Shown: positions 16,775-25,229 of the stretch, one piece after another
How the letters are laid out: every line of letters begins with the position of its first letter
Numbering within the stretch: position 1 is the stretch's first letter
Assembly (NCBI GenBank): GCA_964434165.1
Contig: CAYSUS010000028.1
Span: 1-64,000 of the forward strand
Length of the DNA: 64,000 bases
Source of the DNA: CAYSUS01 sp964434165
Lineage (GTDB): Bacteria; Planctomycetota; Planctomycetia; Pirellulales; Thermoguttaceae
Direction: 5' to 3'
Position numbers and translations under genes: made by a program
Notes under the pieces: model-generated
Database searches by the model: none
The model's input: the letters and a program-made list of their open reading frames with translations, nothing else
Told to the model about the DNA's origin: nothing

Positions 16775-17395
16775 ATGAGCAGCTTGCCGCTGGCGGGCAT
16801 CCTGGTGGCGGAATCGTCCGACCGCTTCGCGGAGATGTTCTCGCGTTTCCGGGAGCGGCCCGGCGAGATCGACACCCAGTACCTGGTGACCGGACTGGTC
16901 GTGATCGCGACGCTGATCGCGGTCCTCTGGGTGGTGTCGCGCCTGGTGCTGGGAAGGGAGCGCCGCGGCCCCTACGAAAGCCCCGGCGGCCTGTTCCACG
17001 CCCTGTGCCAGGCCCACGCATTGCCGTGGTCCGATCGCTGGCTGCTGTGGCAGATCGCCCGGCAGCGTGGATTGGCCGACCCGGCCTGTCTCTTCCTGGA
17101 GCCCAAGCACCTGGAGGTGGACGGACTGAGCCGGGGTCTGGCGGCCAAGCATGAGCGTCTTGCGGCGCTGCGCGAGCAGCTCTTCGAGGGGTTGGAGGAG
17201 GGGCTGCCGCTCTTCGCCGCCGGACCGCCGGCGTCGCGGGCGATGGACAGCGCTCCCCAACCGGGCCCGGCGTTTCCCCGCGTGGCGTCACCGGGTCTGG
17301 ACCTGCCGCCATGGTCGAAGTCGGCGCGGACGGGCGATCTGGAGCTGGCGCCGCGGGGGTCGCCGCCCGAGATCTCGGGGCTGGACCTTCTCTAA
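16775..17395 (+). CDS. single-pass membrane protein of unknown function
   Basis: A 206-residue protein with one clear transmembrane helix at about residues 36-58 (YLVTGLVVIATLIAVLWVVSRL). A soluble helical region of about 90 residues follows (FHALCQAHALPWSDRWLLWQIA, LSRGLAAKHERLAALREQLFEGL), then a Pro/Ser/Gly-rich tail. No domain is recognised. It follows the HEAT-repeat gene by 16 bases and is likely its membrane partner. A perfect hairpin just after the stop probably ends the unit. The soluble stretch resembles the helical segment sometimes seen beside PilZ-type regulators, but no PilZ motif is present, so no function is assigned. Confidence 0.75.
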   Translation: MSSLPLAGILVAESSDRFAEMFSRFRERPGEIDTQYLVTGLVVIATLIAVLWVVSRLVLGRERRGPYESPGGLFHALCQAHALPWSDRWLLWQIARQRGLADPACLFLEPKHLEVDGLSRGLAAKHERLAALREQLFEGLEEGLPLFAAGPPASRAMDSAPQPGPAFPRVASPGLDLPPWSKSARTGDLELAPRGSPPEISGLDLL

Positions 17396-17417
17396 GCAGC
17401 CGTGCACGAACCCGGAA

Positions 17418-17445
17418 GGGGAAAGGGGTCAGCTCCCCTTTCCCC
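17418..17445. terminator. bidirectional terminator-like hairpin
   Basis: An 11-base perfect stem (GGGGAAAGGGG / CCCCTTTCCCC) with a 6-base loop (TCAGCT) lies 23 bases after the stop of the 206-residue protein and before the stop of the convergent coiled-coil gene. There is no strong T-run, so termination efficiency is uncertain. Confidence 0.55.
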
Positions 17446-17597
17446 GAAAGCACCCTCCGGGCCGCTTGGGCGCAACGACCCTGCCCCCTTGCCGGAATCA
17501 CGCAAGGCGATTCGGGTCGAAGCCGCGAGACGGGCTCGCGAGCCTGGTCTGCACCCCGCGGCCGCTCGAGCAAGGCCGCTTCGCACCGCCCCCGCGA

Positions 17598-19046
17598 TCA
17601 GAACGCGGTGCGCGGGGCGGGCTGGCTCGACGGCGGGCGGCGCTCGCGGAACAGCCCGCTGACGTTCCCGCTCGACACCGGATTGACGCCCTCGCGGGCC
17701 ACCGGCTTGAAGTCGTTGGGGTTGCCGCCCGGGCCGTAGGTGACCACGGGAGTCGTTTCGCGCCAGCCCATCTGATTGAGGAGCTGCTTCAGCGGGACCT
17801 CGTTGATGCCCAGGCGCTGGGCGTCGCTGATCATCTTGGAGTACTCGGGCAGCAGGTTCTTGACCATCGCCCCCTCGGGGGCGTCGCCCCGTACGAGGTA
17901 CCGCGTGTTGATGGACATCTTGCCGCCGGGCTGGCCGTCGCCGGTCAATACGGCGCCGCTCTTGTCGTCGAGGTAGCAATCGACGATCCCGCCGTTCAAG
18001 CGGATGAGGCTGATCACGGTTTGGAGGTCGCTCTTGCCGTCGTCGTCGATGTCCATGATGCCGGTCAGGGCGAAGCGGCGGCGCTCGCCGGGACTCCACA
18101 CCGGCGTGTGGATCTTGTCGCCAGGCATGATCGGATCGTTGACGCGGTCCTCGACGATCCGCGCCTCCGCGACGTGGTCACCCCAGATCTGCGTGACCTC
18201 GACGCTCCCCTTCTTGCCCGACTTCGTCACGTCGTTCGTGTCCGCGGCATACACGGCGAAGGTGGTCTGGCGGCCCAGGCCGTCCAACCGGCCCAGGTCG
18301 ATCCACACGGTGCCGTTGCGCTGATTCACCCAGGTGACCTCGCCGTCGGCCACTTCGAAGGTCTCCTTGACCACCTGCTCCAGCTTCTTCGACTTCTCCT
18401 GGTTGAGCTGCGCGAGCTTCTGGACCTGGATGTTGGTCTCCTCCAACGTGCCCTGAAGCTGGGCCAGCGCGGCCTCGCTGTCCTTGCGGGCCTTCTCGAG
18501 CTTGGCGGCCAGGTCGTCCTTGGCGGCGTTGAGCCGAGCGCGGTCGGCGTTGAACTTGCTCCGCTCGTCGGCCAGGTCGGCGGCGGCCTGATCGGCGGCG
18601 GCCTTGGCCGTGGCGATCTGCGGCTGGACCTCCTCGTCGCGTCGCTCGTTGCGGGCCTTCAGGTCGGCGTTCTCCACCTTCTGGGCCTCCAGCAGCTCGT
18701 TGAGCTCAACGATCCGGCTGTGAAGGAACTTCAGCACCTCGCGGTACGTGCGGTTCTCCTCGGGGAAGTTGCTGGCGTAGGTCACCATCTCGCGGCGGAA
18801 CTCCTCCTCGATCGTCGCCATCTTGTCGCTCTCGGCGAAGCCGGCGAACTTGACCAACTGGGCCTTCTCGCTCTTCTCGTTGCCCAGGTCGCGCGCCGCG
18901 TTGGCCGCCTGCTCGGCGTTGGCCTTGGCCTCGGCCTTGGCCTCGTCGTAGTTGCGGAAGAAGATGAACGTCGTCACGCCCAGCACGATCGTGAGCATGA
19001 CAAAGATGATCAACGCGATCTGGAGACCCTGGTTCTCGCGCGCCAT
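17598..19046 (-). CDS. membrane-anchored coiled-coil protein, paralogue A
   Basis: A 482-residue protein starting MARENQGLQIALIIFVML, with one transmembrane helix at about residues 8-30. A long Ala/Glu/Lys coiled coil follows (about 35-245, for example ADLADERSKFNADRARLNAAKDDLAAKLEKA), then a beta-rich C-terminal domain (VTWVNQRNGTVWIDLGRLDG, PIMPGDKIHTPVWSPGERRRFALTG). The C-terminal domain contains a DIDDDGKSD acidic loop. The neighbouring minus-strand gene encodes a clear paralogue with the same order of parts. No enzymatic motif is seen. The topology suggests a cell-envelope or cytoskeletal scaffold; function not known. A sigma-70-like promoter lies about 240 bases upstream. Confidence 0.83.
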   Translation of the reverse strand: MARENQGLQIALIIFVMLTIVLGVTTFIFFRNYDEAKAEAKANAEQAANAARDLGNEKSEKAQLVKFAGFAESDKMATIEEEFRREMVTYASNFPEENRTYREVLKFLHSRIVELNELLEAQKVENADLKARNERRDEEVQPQIATAKAAADQAAADLADERSKFNADRARLNAAKDDLAAKLEKARKDSEAALAQLQGTLEETNIQVQKLAQLNQEKSKKLEQVVKETFEVADGEVTWVNQRNGTVWIDLGRLDGLGRQTTFAVYAADTNDVTKSGKKGSVEVTQIWGDHVAEARIVEDRVNDPIMPGDKIHTPVWSPGERRRFALTGIMDIDDDGKSDLQTVISLIRLNGGIVDCYLDDKSGAVLTGDGQPGGKMSINTRYLVRGDAPEGAMVKNLLPEYSKMISDAQRLGINEVPLKQLLNQMGWRETTPVVTYGPGGNPNDFKPVAREGVNPVSSGNVSGLFRERRPPSSQPAPRTAF

Positions 19047-19286
19047 GATCGACTAGCTCCTTTGCAGCACGGTGTTCCACCGCCGGTGTCCGCGGGGCCG
19101 GTGACTGGATGAGTGCCTCTTCCTCGGATGCGGCCGAAGCCGCGTTGCTTCCAACGCCAACGCACGCCCCGAAGCGTGCGAGTCGGATTCGCGTCGCCCG
19201 ACACGATCGCACCGGCCCAGTAGGAGGAAAAGCCCGCCGGCAGCCCGATTAGGGATCGCAAGCGACGAAGTCAAGCGCTAAGTGTG

Positions 19287-19315
19287 AGTCTAAACGCCCT
19301 CCTGCCGACTGTCAA
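19287..19315 (-). promoter_or_regulatory. sigma-70-like promoter for coiled-coil paralogue A
   Basis: On the minus strand a perfect -35 (TTGACA) is followed after 17 bases by TAGACT. It lies in the gap between the two paralogous genes and faces the gene ending at 17598, leaving a leader of about 230 bases. The gap (19047-19350) is otherwise empty; it is AT-richer than its surroundings. Confidence 0.5.
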
Positions 19316-19350
19316 CGAAAATCCCCCCAGCTTAGGGTAGGGGGTCGCGA

Positions 19351-20829
19351 CTACCATGCAGGCCCGTCCGGCAACGGCATCGCCCGCCGCGGGGTGAGGC
19401 GCGGCCGGAAGTCGGAAGCGGCCGCCAGGTCCTCGGACTTCGGCGCGTGCCATCCACAAACGTCCAACAGTCTCGGCAGGTTGATCCTCTCCACCCCCAG
19501 GTCCTCAGCCCGCCGCAACACGCGGCTGAAGGCCGCCCACGCCCCGGCGGGGCTGCCCGCGTCCGGGGCCTCGCCGACGACCACGAACCGCGTCGAGGCG
19601 GTCACTTGCCCCTCAACGTGGCCCCCCACGTCGGCCACGCAATCGATCGCCCCGCCCCCGGCCGTGATCCGATTGCGAAGGGTTTCCGTGTCGTCGCGAC
19701 CGTCCCCATCCATGTCGAGCCGTCCGACCAGCGCGAAACGGATGGGCCTGCCCGGGCTCCAGCTTGCCGAATGGATCGGGTCGCCGGGAAGAATCGGATC
19801 GCCGAGCGTGTCGCGCACGACCCGCGCTTCGGCCTGGTGGGCCCCCACGATCCGCGTCACCTCGACCAGGGCTTTGCCGGGCTCGACGCCGGGGAGGATC
19901 GTCCCCATCGAATAGACGTTGAGCCGGACCAGGCTCCGCAACGAGTCCTCCCACCCGCGGTCGATGTGCACGGTGCGGGTTGCCGGACTCACGGAGACGA
20001 CGTGACCGTCGGGCGCCGCCGCGCCGTCGCGGCCCGACTCGTACTCGCGCTTGAGCGCTCGCAGTTGCGCAACGACTTCGGCATGGCGCAACTCGAGCCG
20101 CCTTTGCATGTCCTCGTACTCCTCGGTCAGACGCTGCCCGGCAAGTCGCGCCTGGCCGACTTGCGCGGCCAGCTCCTCCTCCCGCTGCCGACCTGCGGCG
20201 AGGTCTCGACGCGAGGTCTGGCGGAGAGTGGCCAGCTCGTCCGCCGCGGCGTCGGCTGCCTCGCGCCATACGCGGACTTCCTCCCCATGCACGTGCTGAC
20301 GGGCGGCGAGTTGCGACAGGCACTCAGCCAGGGTCGCCTTGACGCCGGCCACTTCAGCGGAGCGCTGCCGCATCGCCTCCCGCTGCCGCGCAAGCAGCCG
20401 CCGATAGTCGAAATCCTCGTCGGGGAATCCTGCGCCATAGGTCGCCAGGTCGGCCCGGAAGCGATCCTCGATCGCCTCCACCTTCTCGGTCCGGGCCGCG
20501 CCGAGGATTGTCTTGAGGCGGGCGGCCACGTCGCGCGCGGCGGTCGCGGCGGCCCGCGCGCGCTGGGCCTCGCTGCGCGCGGCGTCGCGCTGGGCCCACG
20601 CCTCCTGGCTCTGCCTGAGGAAGACCAGGCTGGCCACTCCGAGCACCACGGTGAGCATGGCAAAAACCACCAGAGCTACCTGAAGCGATTGGTTCTCGCG
20701 CGACCTGGGAAGGGTCCTCCGCGCCACGGGCGCAACCCCAGCGGATGCCCGAGATCCGGGATCGAGATGCGCCTCTTCGAGTTGTGTTCCGCAACCGGGC
20801 ACCGACGCCCGGGCCTGAAGACAAGACAC
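19351..20829 (-). CDS. membrane-anchored coiled-coil protein, paralogue B
   Basis: A paralogue of the gene ending at 17598, in the same orientation with a 304-base gap. The shared order is RENQSLQVALVVFAMLTVVLGVAS (transmembrane), a coiled coil rich in Ala/Arg/Glu, and the beta-rich C-terminal domain (ILPGDPIHSASWSPGRPIRFALVGRLDMDGDGRDD). The open frame gives 492 residues from ATG 20829, but the first 34 residues have no counterpart in paralogue A. A GTG at 20727 (VARRTLPRSRENQ) would give a start matching it, so the true start may be there. The two copies have diverged strongly, with Lys-rich coil in A and Arg-rich in B. Function not known. Confidence 0.8.
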   Translation of the reverse strand: MSCLQARASVPGCGTQLEEAHLDPGSRASAGVAPVARRTLPRSRENQSLQVALVVFAMLTVVLGVASLVFLRQSQEAWAQRDAARSEAQRARAAATAARDVAARLKTILGAARTEKVEAIEDRFRADLATYGAGFPDEDFDYRRLLARQREAMRQRSAEVAGVKATLAECLSQLAARQHVHGEEVRVWREAADAAADELATLRQTSRRDLAAGRQREEELAAQVGQARLAGQRLTEEYEDMQRRLELRHAEVVAQLRALKREYESGRDGAAAPDGHVVSVSPATRTVHIDRGWEDSLRSLVRLNVYSMGTILPGVEPGKALVEVTRIVGAHQAEARVVRDTLGDPILPGDPIHSASWSPGRPIRFALVGRLDMDGDGRDDTETLRNRITAGGGAIDCVADVGGHVEGQVTASTRFVVVGEAPDAGSPAGAWAAFSRVLRRAEDLGVERINLPRLLDVCGWHAPKSEDLAAASDFRPRLTPRRAMPLPDGPAW

Positions 20830-21071
20830 TCAAGGCTGAGAAGGGGCCTCCTCCAGCGCCCGCGAGTATATCGCCGTGGTGCGGATGCGTCAAGCGTCCA
20901 GAACTCGGCGCCCCGAGGCGATCGCCAGGCGCTTGCCCGAATGGCCGCGCACGATCGTGGGGGGGAGAAGGGGGCAGGGCCCGCGTGCGCGAAGCCCAAT
21001 TCGGGCCGCTCGGGCAGAAAGGCTCCGACCCCTCCTTCCCGATCGCGCCAGGCGATTCAACGGCCAACCCA

Positions 21072-24000
21072 CTACCTTCCGCCGAGGAACTCGGCCTGGC
21101 CCTCGTGCAGGCGGATGCGGGCGCGGCTGAACTTGACGCGGCTCTCGTGGGCCGCCAGTCCCGCGCGGCGCCGGTCGCCCAGGTCCCAGCGCGTGTGGAG
21201 CGAGAGGCCGTCGATCGGGCCGGCCGTCTTCATGAACATCTTGCCGTTCAGGACCACGTCGATCAGGGCCCCCTCCTGCTCGACCCTTACGCCGATCAAG
21301 ACCGTGTAGCGCCGCCCGTTTTGCAGGAGGCCCGGCGCGCGGCGCGAAGGATTGCCATCGGCCCACGCCAGCCGGCGCTGGAGCAGCTCCAGGCCGTGGC
21401 ACTTGCCGCCGCTGTGGCTGAAGACCAGCGTGATCTGCTCGCGCCCCACCGGGAAGACCATGGCCACGGCGCCCTTGCCGTCAGTGCGCACGAACTCGAC
21501 CTCCAGGTCGTAGCTGCCCGAGAGCGTGACGGGCAGGGCGAGCCGGCAGTCGCGGGCGGGCGTGACGATGAGGTCGTCGCCGACCCACTCCCACTTCCCC
21601 TCCACCGCGTCGCGCTCGGTCCTCACGGCGGGAAGGACCTCAGCCCACTTGCCCGGCTCGAATCCCTCCAGGTGCGGGGCCTGCGACGACCGCTCGGTGC
21701 CGAGGGCCTCGTCGATCGTTCCCAGCCGCCGCTCGACCTTGACTTTCACCAGGGAGGAGAGCTGTCCCGACTGGGCCTTCCGGTACCAGACCTTCGCCCG
21801 CTTGTACATCAGCGGTCGGTCGAGCTTCTCGGCGGCCTCGGCCGCATCGAACCAGGCGTCGGCCAGGGCGACCTGCGCGGTCGGGTCGCTGGGCTTTTCG
21901 GTCGTGTCCCTTTTGGCGAGCTCCTTGAGTTTCGCATCGCCCGACTTGGACAGGTAGGAGAGCCCCTTTTCCCAGTCGCTCAGATGCAGGCAGTACCAGC
22001 GTCCGGCGTCGAGGTTGGCCACGGGGTCGTCGGGACTCGCCTGGAGCACGCTTAGGGCCTCCTGCCACGTCTGCCAGTCAGCGACCAGGGCCTGGACCTC
22101 TTGATTGCGGTCGAAGGTCCGCTTGCGCAGGTCGGCGCCCGCGGGCTTCAGTGCCGTCCGATACGCGAGGTCGGCCGCCTTTCCGGCGAGATCGTACCGT
22201 CCCGCGTCCAGGGCCCGATCGATGGCCTGATCGGCGGCGTCCACCAAGTCTCGGAGGGCGGCGGGCTGATCGGCCGCGCCGGCCAGGTTCTCCAGCACCT
22301 TGATCCTCAGCGCCAGCGCATCGACCTCGAATCCCGCCGCCAGAGCGTCGAGCGCCCGGCGCATCAAGTCCACGTCGCCGCCGGCCGCGGCCAGTTCCGC
22401 GGCCGTCTTCAGCAGCACGTAGCGCTCGGCGGGCCGCTCCCCGCACTCGCCGGCCAGCTTGCGCAGGGCGGCGGCCACCTCGCGCTTCTCCGCCGCCTCG
22501 GTGATCTCGCCGAGGCGATAGATGTCATCCAGGTCGGCGTGGATCTCCCGTTGCCGGTCGTCGGCCGGCGCGGGCAGGCGCTTGCCCGAGGCCTCGGACG
22601 GTGGGGCGGGCTTCGGGGGCGTCGTCGGGTCCGAGGCGGCGCCGGACGCCGCGACCAGCAGCCGCGGCGGCCAGTACTTGTTCGTGCGCAGCCGGTACGA
22701 TTCGCCGGGGCTGCAATCCCTCTGGAACAAGAAGACGTCGGGATCCCAGGGGATGGGACCGAGGTCCTTCCACCCCTGCTCGACGAGCTTCTCGCGCGTC
22801 AGACGGTCCTCCGTCCATCCGCCCCGCGAGTTGCCCTCGTATTTCCAGTGCGCCAGGAGGAACACGCGGCAGGCCTTGCGCACGGTGAACTGGAGCACGC
22901 CGTTCCGGACGTCGGTGCTCGGCTTCTCGGGGAAGTAGAACGCGGTGGCCCCGGCGATGGCGGGCGGCATCGCCGCCCCCTCGGGCGCGACAAAGGGACG
23001 CGGCTCCATCCCGGCCACATCGACGGGAACGTCGGACGGTTGGCCGGCTGCCTGGGAGGGCCTCTCGGGACGTGGGCCGTGCCACAGCACGTCGGCGGGA
23101 ATCACCTCTTCCGCCGTCCTTCCCGGCGGAATCCAGAGAAGCTGCATGTACGCGTCCTCGGTGTCTTCCTCGTACTCGATCCTTAAAGAGTAGGGACGAG
23201 ATTCGAGGATCGTCTCGAACTTGGCCATGCGCCCGTCTGACAAGGCCCGGTATTGACTGTGCTTGGGCTTCTCGTCGAGGATGAAGAGGACACGATTGTC
23301 CGCCTTCCAGAGAAACGTGTACGCGCCTGGCCGTGGCGGTGTGATCCAGCCTGTCCATCGTATCGAGAAACGGTCGCTGGGAAGGCCCTCTCCCGGCGGG
23401 CCCCGTTTCCAATCGAAGTCGATCCGCGGGTCGATTCGCCGTTGGATTGGCGTCTCCAAGTCGGTTCCCTCGAAGATCTCGGCCAGAAGGCCCTTGGCCG
23501 CTACGGGCTCCGGCGTCTGGGCGGCGGGGGGCTTCTCGGCCGGGGTGGCAGAGCCGCCCGACGATTCGACCCACGTAGCCTCGCCCGACAGAAGCCGAAA
23601 CCGGGCGCGGGAAAAGGTGACCGACGCGTCCTGGGCGCCGATCTGGGGACGCGACGGATCGCGGAGGCCGGCACCTTCGCTCTCCAGCGCGGAGGCTTGA
23701 TCGCTCCATTGCAGCACGGGCTTGCCGTCGAGCAGGACCCGGACCCCGACGGTCTTGTCACCGCGTGCGACTTTGGCGGCGAGGAGGCAACTGCGCTGGT
23801 TGTCGATCGTGCCGCGCGGCGTCCAGCCGAGCTGGCGCCCGCTCGAATCCGGCGCAACAAGCCTGCATCCGATCCCTCGGCCCGGACTCAGCTCCACCTT
23901 GCAGGCGGATTGCCCTGCGGGCAGCAGCATGAGGACCGGCCCGTCGGCTTCGGTGCGGGTGAGCTCGAGCTCCAGTTCATAGGAGCCGTCCACGGCGATG

Positions 24001-25004
24001 GGCAGGCGAAGCAGGCCCTGGCGCGTGGCGGCCTCCGGCGCGGGGCGGACGCTGAGCGTCGCGCCGCTCTTCTGCCAGCGGCCGGAGAGCATGTCGCGGC
24101 GCAGAAGGACGTGCGGCAGTAAATCGACCCACTGGTCCCGTTGGAGCGGGCCCGTGGCGGGTTCAGCCGATGGCTTCGCCCCGTCAGGGCTGGCCTTCGA
24201 GCGCGGCGCCGAGGCGTTCGGCACGCGGATCAGGCATCGGTCGCCGGCCTGAAGATCCAACTGCCGGTCGATCGTCTCGTAGCCCGGCACCGAGGCGATC
24301 AGTCGATGGGCGCCCGGCGAGCAAGGATGCTCCCAGGCGCCGCTCGGAGGGACCTCGAGCGACTCGCCGTTGAGGGTCACCACGGCGCCATCGCGGACGG
24401 ACACGGGCCAGTCGAAGACCAGCAAGGCGCGGTCCGACGATCCCCCGCCGGAGAAGTTCATGGCCACCACAACCACAGCGATCAGCAGCAGAACCCCCAC
24501 CACGGCAACCACGGCGAGTGTGGGGTCTGCGCCGCGGCGGGCCGTGCGACGGGTCCCGGATGAAGGGGCGGGACCCGTCTGCGAGAACAGCCGATTCAGG
24601 CCGCTGTCCGACTGCGCGTTGGGCTGGCGAGGGGGCGGGGCAACGACCGCGGCAGGCAAGGGGGGGGCCGCAGGAGGCGGGGCCTCCGCGGCAGGCAAGG
24701 GGGGGGCCGACACCGCAGACAGGCCAAACTCCTCGCGCAAGCGCCGGTCGTACGCCGCCCGGCTCTCCGGATTGAGCAGGCAGACCTTGGCCGCGGCCAG
24801 GCCGTTGAGCAGCTTGGCACATAGATCGGCGTGCTCGCCGCCTTGGAAATTGCGCAGGTGCCCCATGCGCTGGTCGGCGGCGTTCTCGATCACTTCGGGC
24901 TCCGCTTCGAACAGACGGATCCCGAGCAGCCGATAATGGTTGGCCGGCTGTTCGTCCGGCGGAATGCCCAGCCAACGATGATAGGGGTCGAACGGCTTTC
25001 GCAT
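21072..25004 (-). CDS. J-like N-terminal domain / PA14 / LamG-like membrane protein
   Basis: A 1,310-residue protein in several parts. Residues 1-85 form the MRKPFDPYHRWLGIPPDEQP domain, J-like in layout (NHYRLLGI near the start, LLNPESRAAYDRRL near the end) but without an HPD tripeptide. Then come a Pro/Ala linker and a transmembrane helix near residue 160-185 (VVAVVGVLLLIAVVVVAMNF). Next are a PEGA-like stretch (VTLNGESLEVPPSG), a glucanase-like beta-sandwich, a PA14 domain (GLLAEIFEGTDLETPIQRRI to QLLWIPPG), a helical region, and a second beta-sandwich at the C-terminus. The frame opens at 25043, but ATG 25004 has a GGGAAGAAG site and matches the related kinase-like gene at 59135. PA14 and the sandwich domains usually bind carbohydrate. 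An envelope-attached sugar-binding role is inferred. Confidence 0.83.
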   Translation of the reverse strand: MRKPFDPYHRWLGIPPDEQPANHYRLLGIRLFEAEPEVIENAADQRMGHLRNFQGGEHADLCAKLLNGLAAAKVCLLNPESRAAYDRRLREEFGLSAVSAPPLPAAEAPPPAAPPLPAAVVAPPPRQPNAQSDSGLNRLFSQTGPAPSSGTRRTARRGADPTLAVVAVVGVLLLIAVVVVAMNFSGGGSSDRALLVFDWPVSVRDGAVVTLNGESLEVPPSGAWEHPCSPGAHRLIASVPGYETIDRQLDLQAGDRCLIRVPNASAPRSKASPDGAKPSAEPATGPLQRDQWVDLLPHVLLRRDMLSGRWQKSGATLSVRPAPEAATRQGLLRLPIAVDGSYELELELTRTEADGPVLMLLPAGQSACKVELSPGRGIGCRLVAPDSSGRQLGWTPRGTIDNQRSCLLAAKVARGDKTVGVRVLLDGKPVLQWSDQASALESEGAGLRDPSRPQIGAQDASVTFSRARFRLLSGEATWVESSGGSATPAEKPPAAQTPEPVAAKGLLAEIFEGTDLETPIQRRIDPRIDFDWKRGPPGEGLPSDRFSIRWTGWITPPRPGAYTFLWKADNRVLFILDEKPKHSQYRALSDGRMAKFETILESRPYSLRIEYEEDTEDAYMQLLWIPPGRTAEEVIPADVLWHGPRPERPSQAAGQPSDVPVDVAGMEPRPFVAPEGAAMPPAIAGATAFYFPEKPSTDVRNGVLQFTVRKACRVFLLAHWKYEGNSRGGWTEDRLTREKLVEQGWKDLGPIPWDPDVFLFQRDCSPGESYRLRTNKYWPPRLLVAASGAASDPTTPPKPAPPSEASGKRLPAPADDRQREIHADLDDIYRLGEITEAAEKREVAAALRKLAGECGERPAERYVLLKTAAELAAAGGDVDLMRRALDALAAGFEVDALALRIKVLENLAGAADQPAALRDLVDAADQAIDRALDAGRYDLAGKAADLAYRTALKPAGADLRKRTFDRNQEVQALVADWQTWQEALSVLQASPDDPVANLDAGRWYCLHLSDWEKGLSYLSKSGDAKLKELAKRDTTEKPSDPTAQVALADAWFDAAEAAEKLDRPLMYKRAKVWYRKAQSGQLSSLVKVKVERRLGTIDEALGTERSSQAPHLEGFEPGKWAEVLPAVRTERDAVEGKWEWVGDDLIVTPARDCRLALPVTLSGSYDLEVEFVRTDGKGAVAMVFPVGREQITLVFSHSGGKCHGLELLQRRLAWADGNPSRRAPGLLQNGRRYTVLIGVRVEQEGALIDVVLNGKMFMKTAGPIDGLSLHTRWDLGDRRRAGLAAHESRVKFSRARIRLHEGQAEFLGGR

Positions 25005-25229
25005 GCTTCTTCCCAGGATACCGCGGCGGGCGAGCCGGCACACCCTCGGTCAAGGCCTCTTGGGTCGAAGCGGGTCGGCGTGGAGCGATCCCCGGCAAGC
25101 ACGGCGCATCAAGGGTTGGACGATTCCGCAGCGGACTCCGTTCCCCACGTGTTCAAATTGTGTTTCGGCGGTGGCCCACCGGAGGCGGGCGATTGAGCCG
25201 CACTTGACGGACCTGGGGGCGGGAGGACA

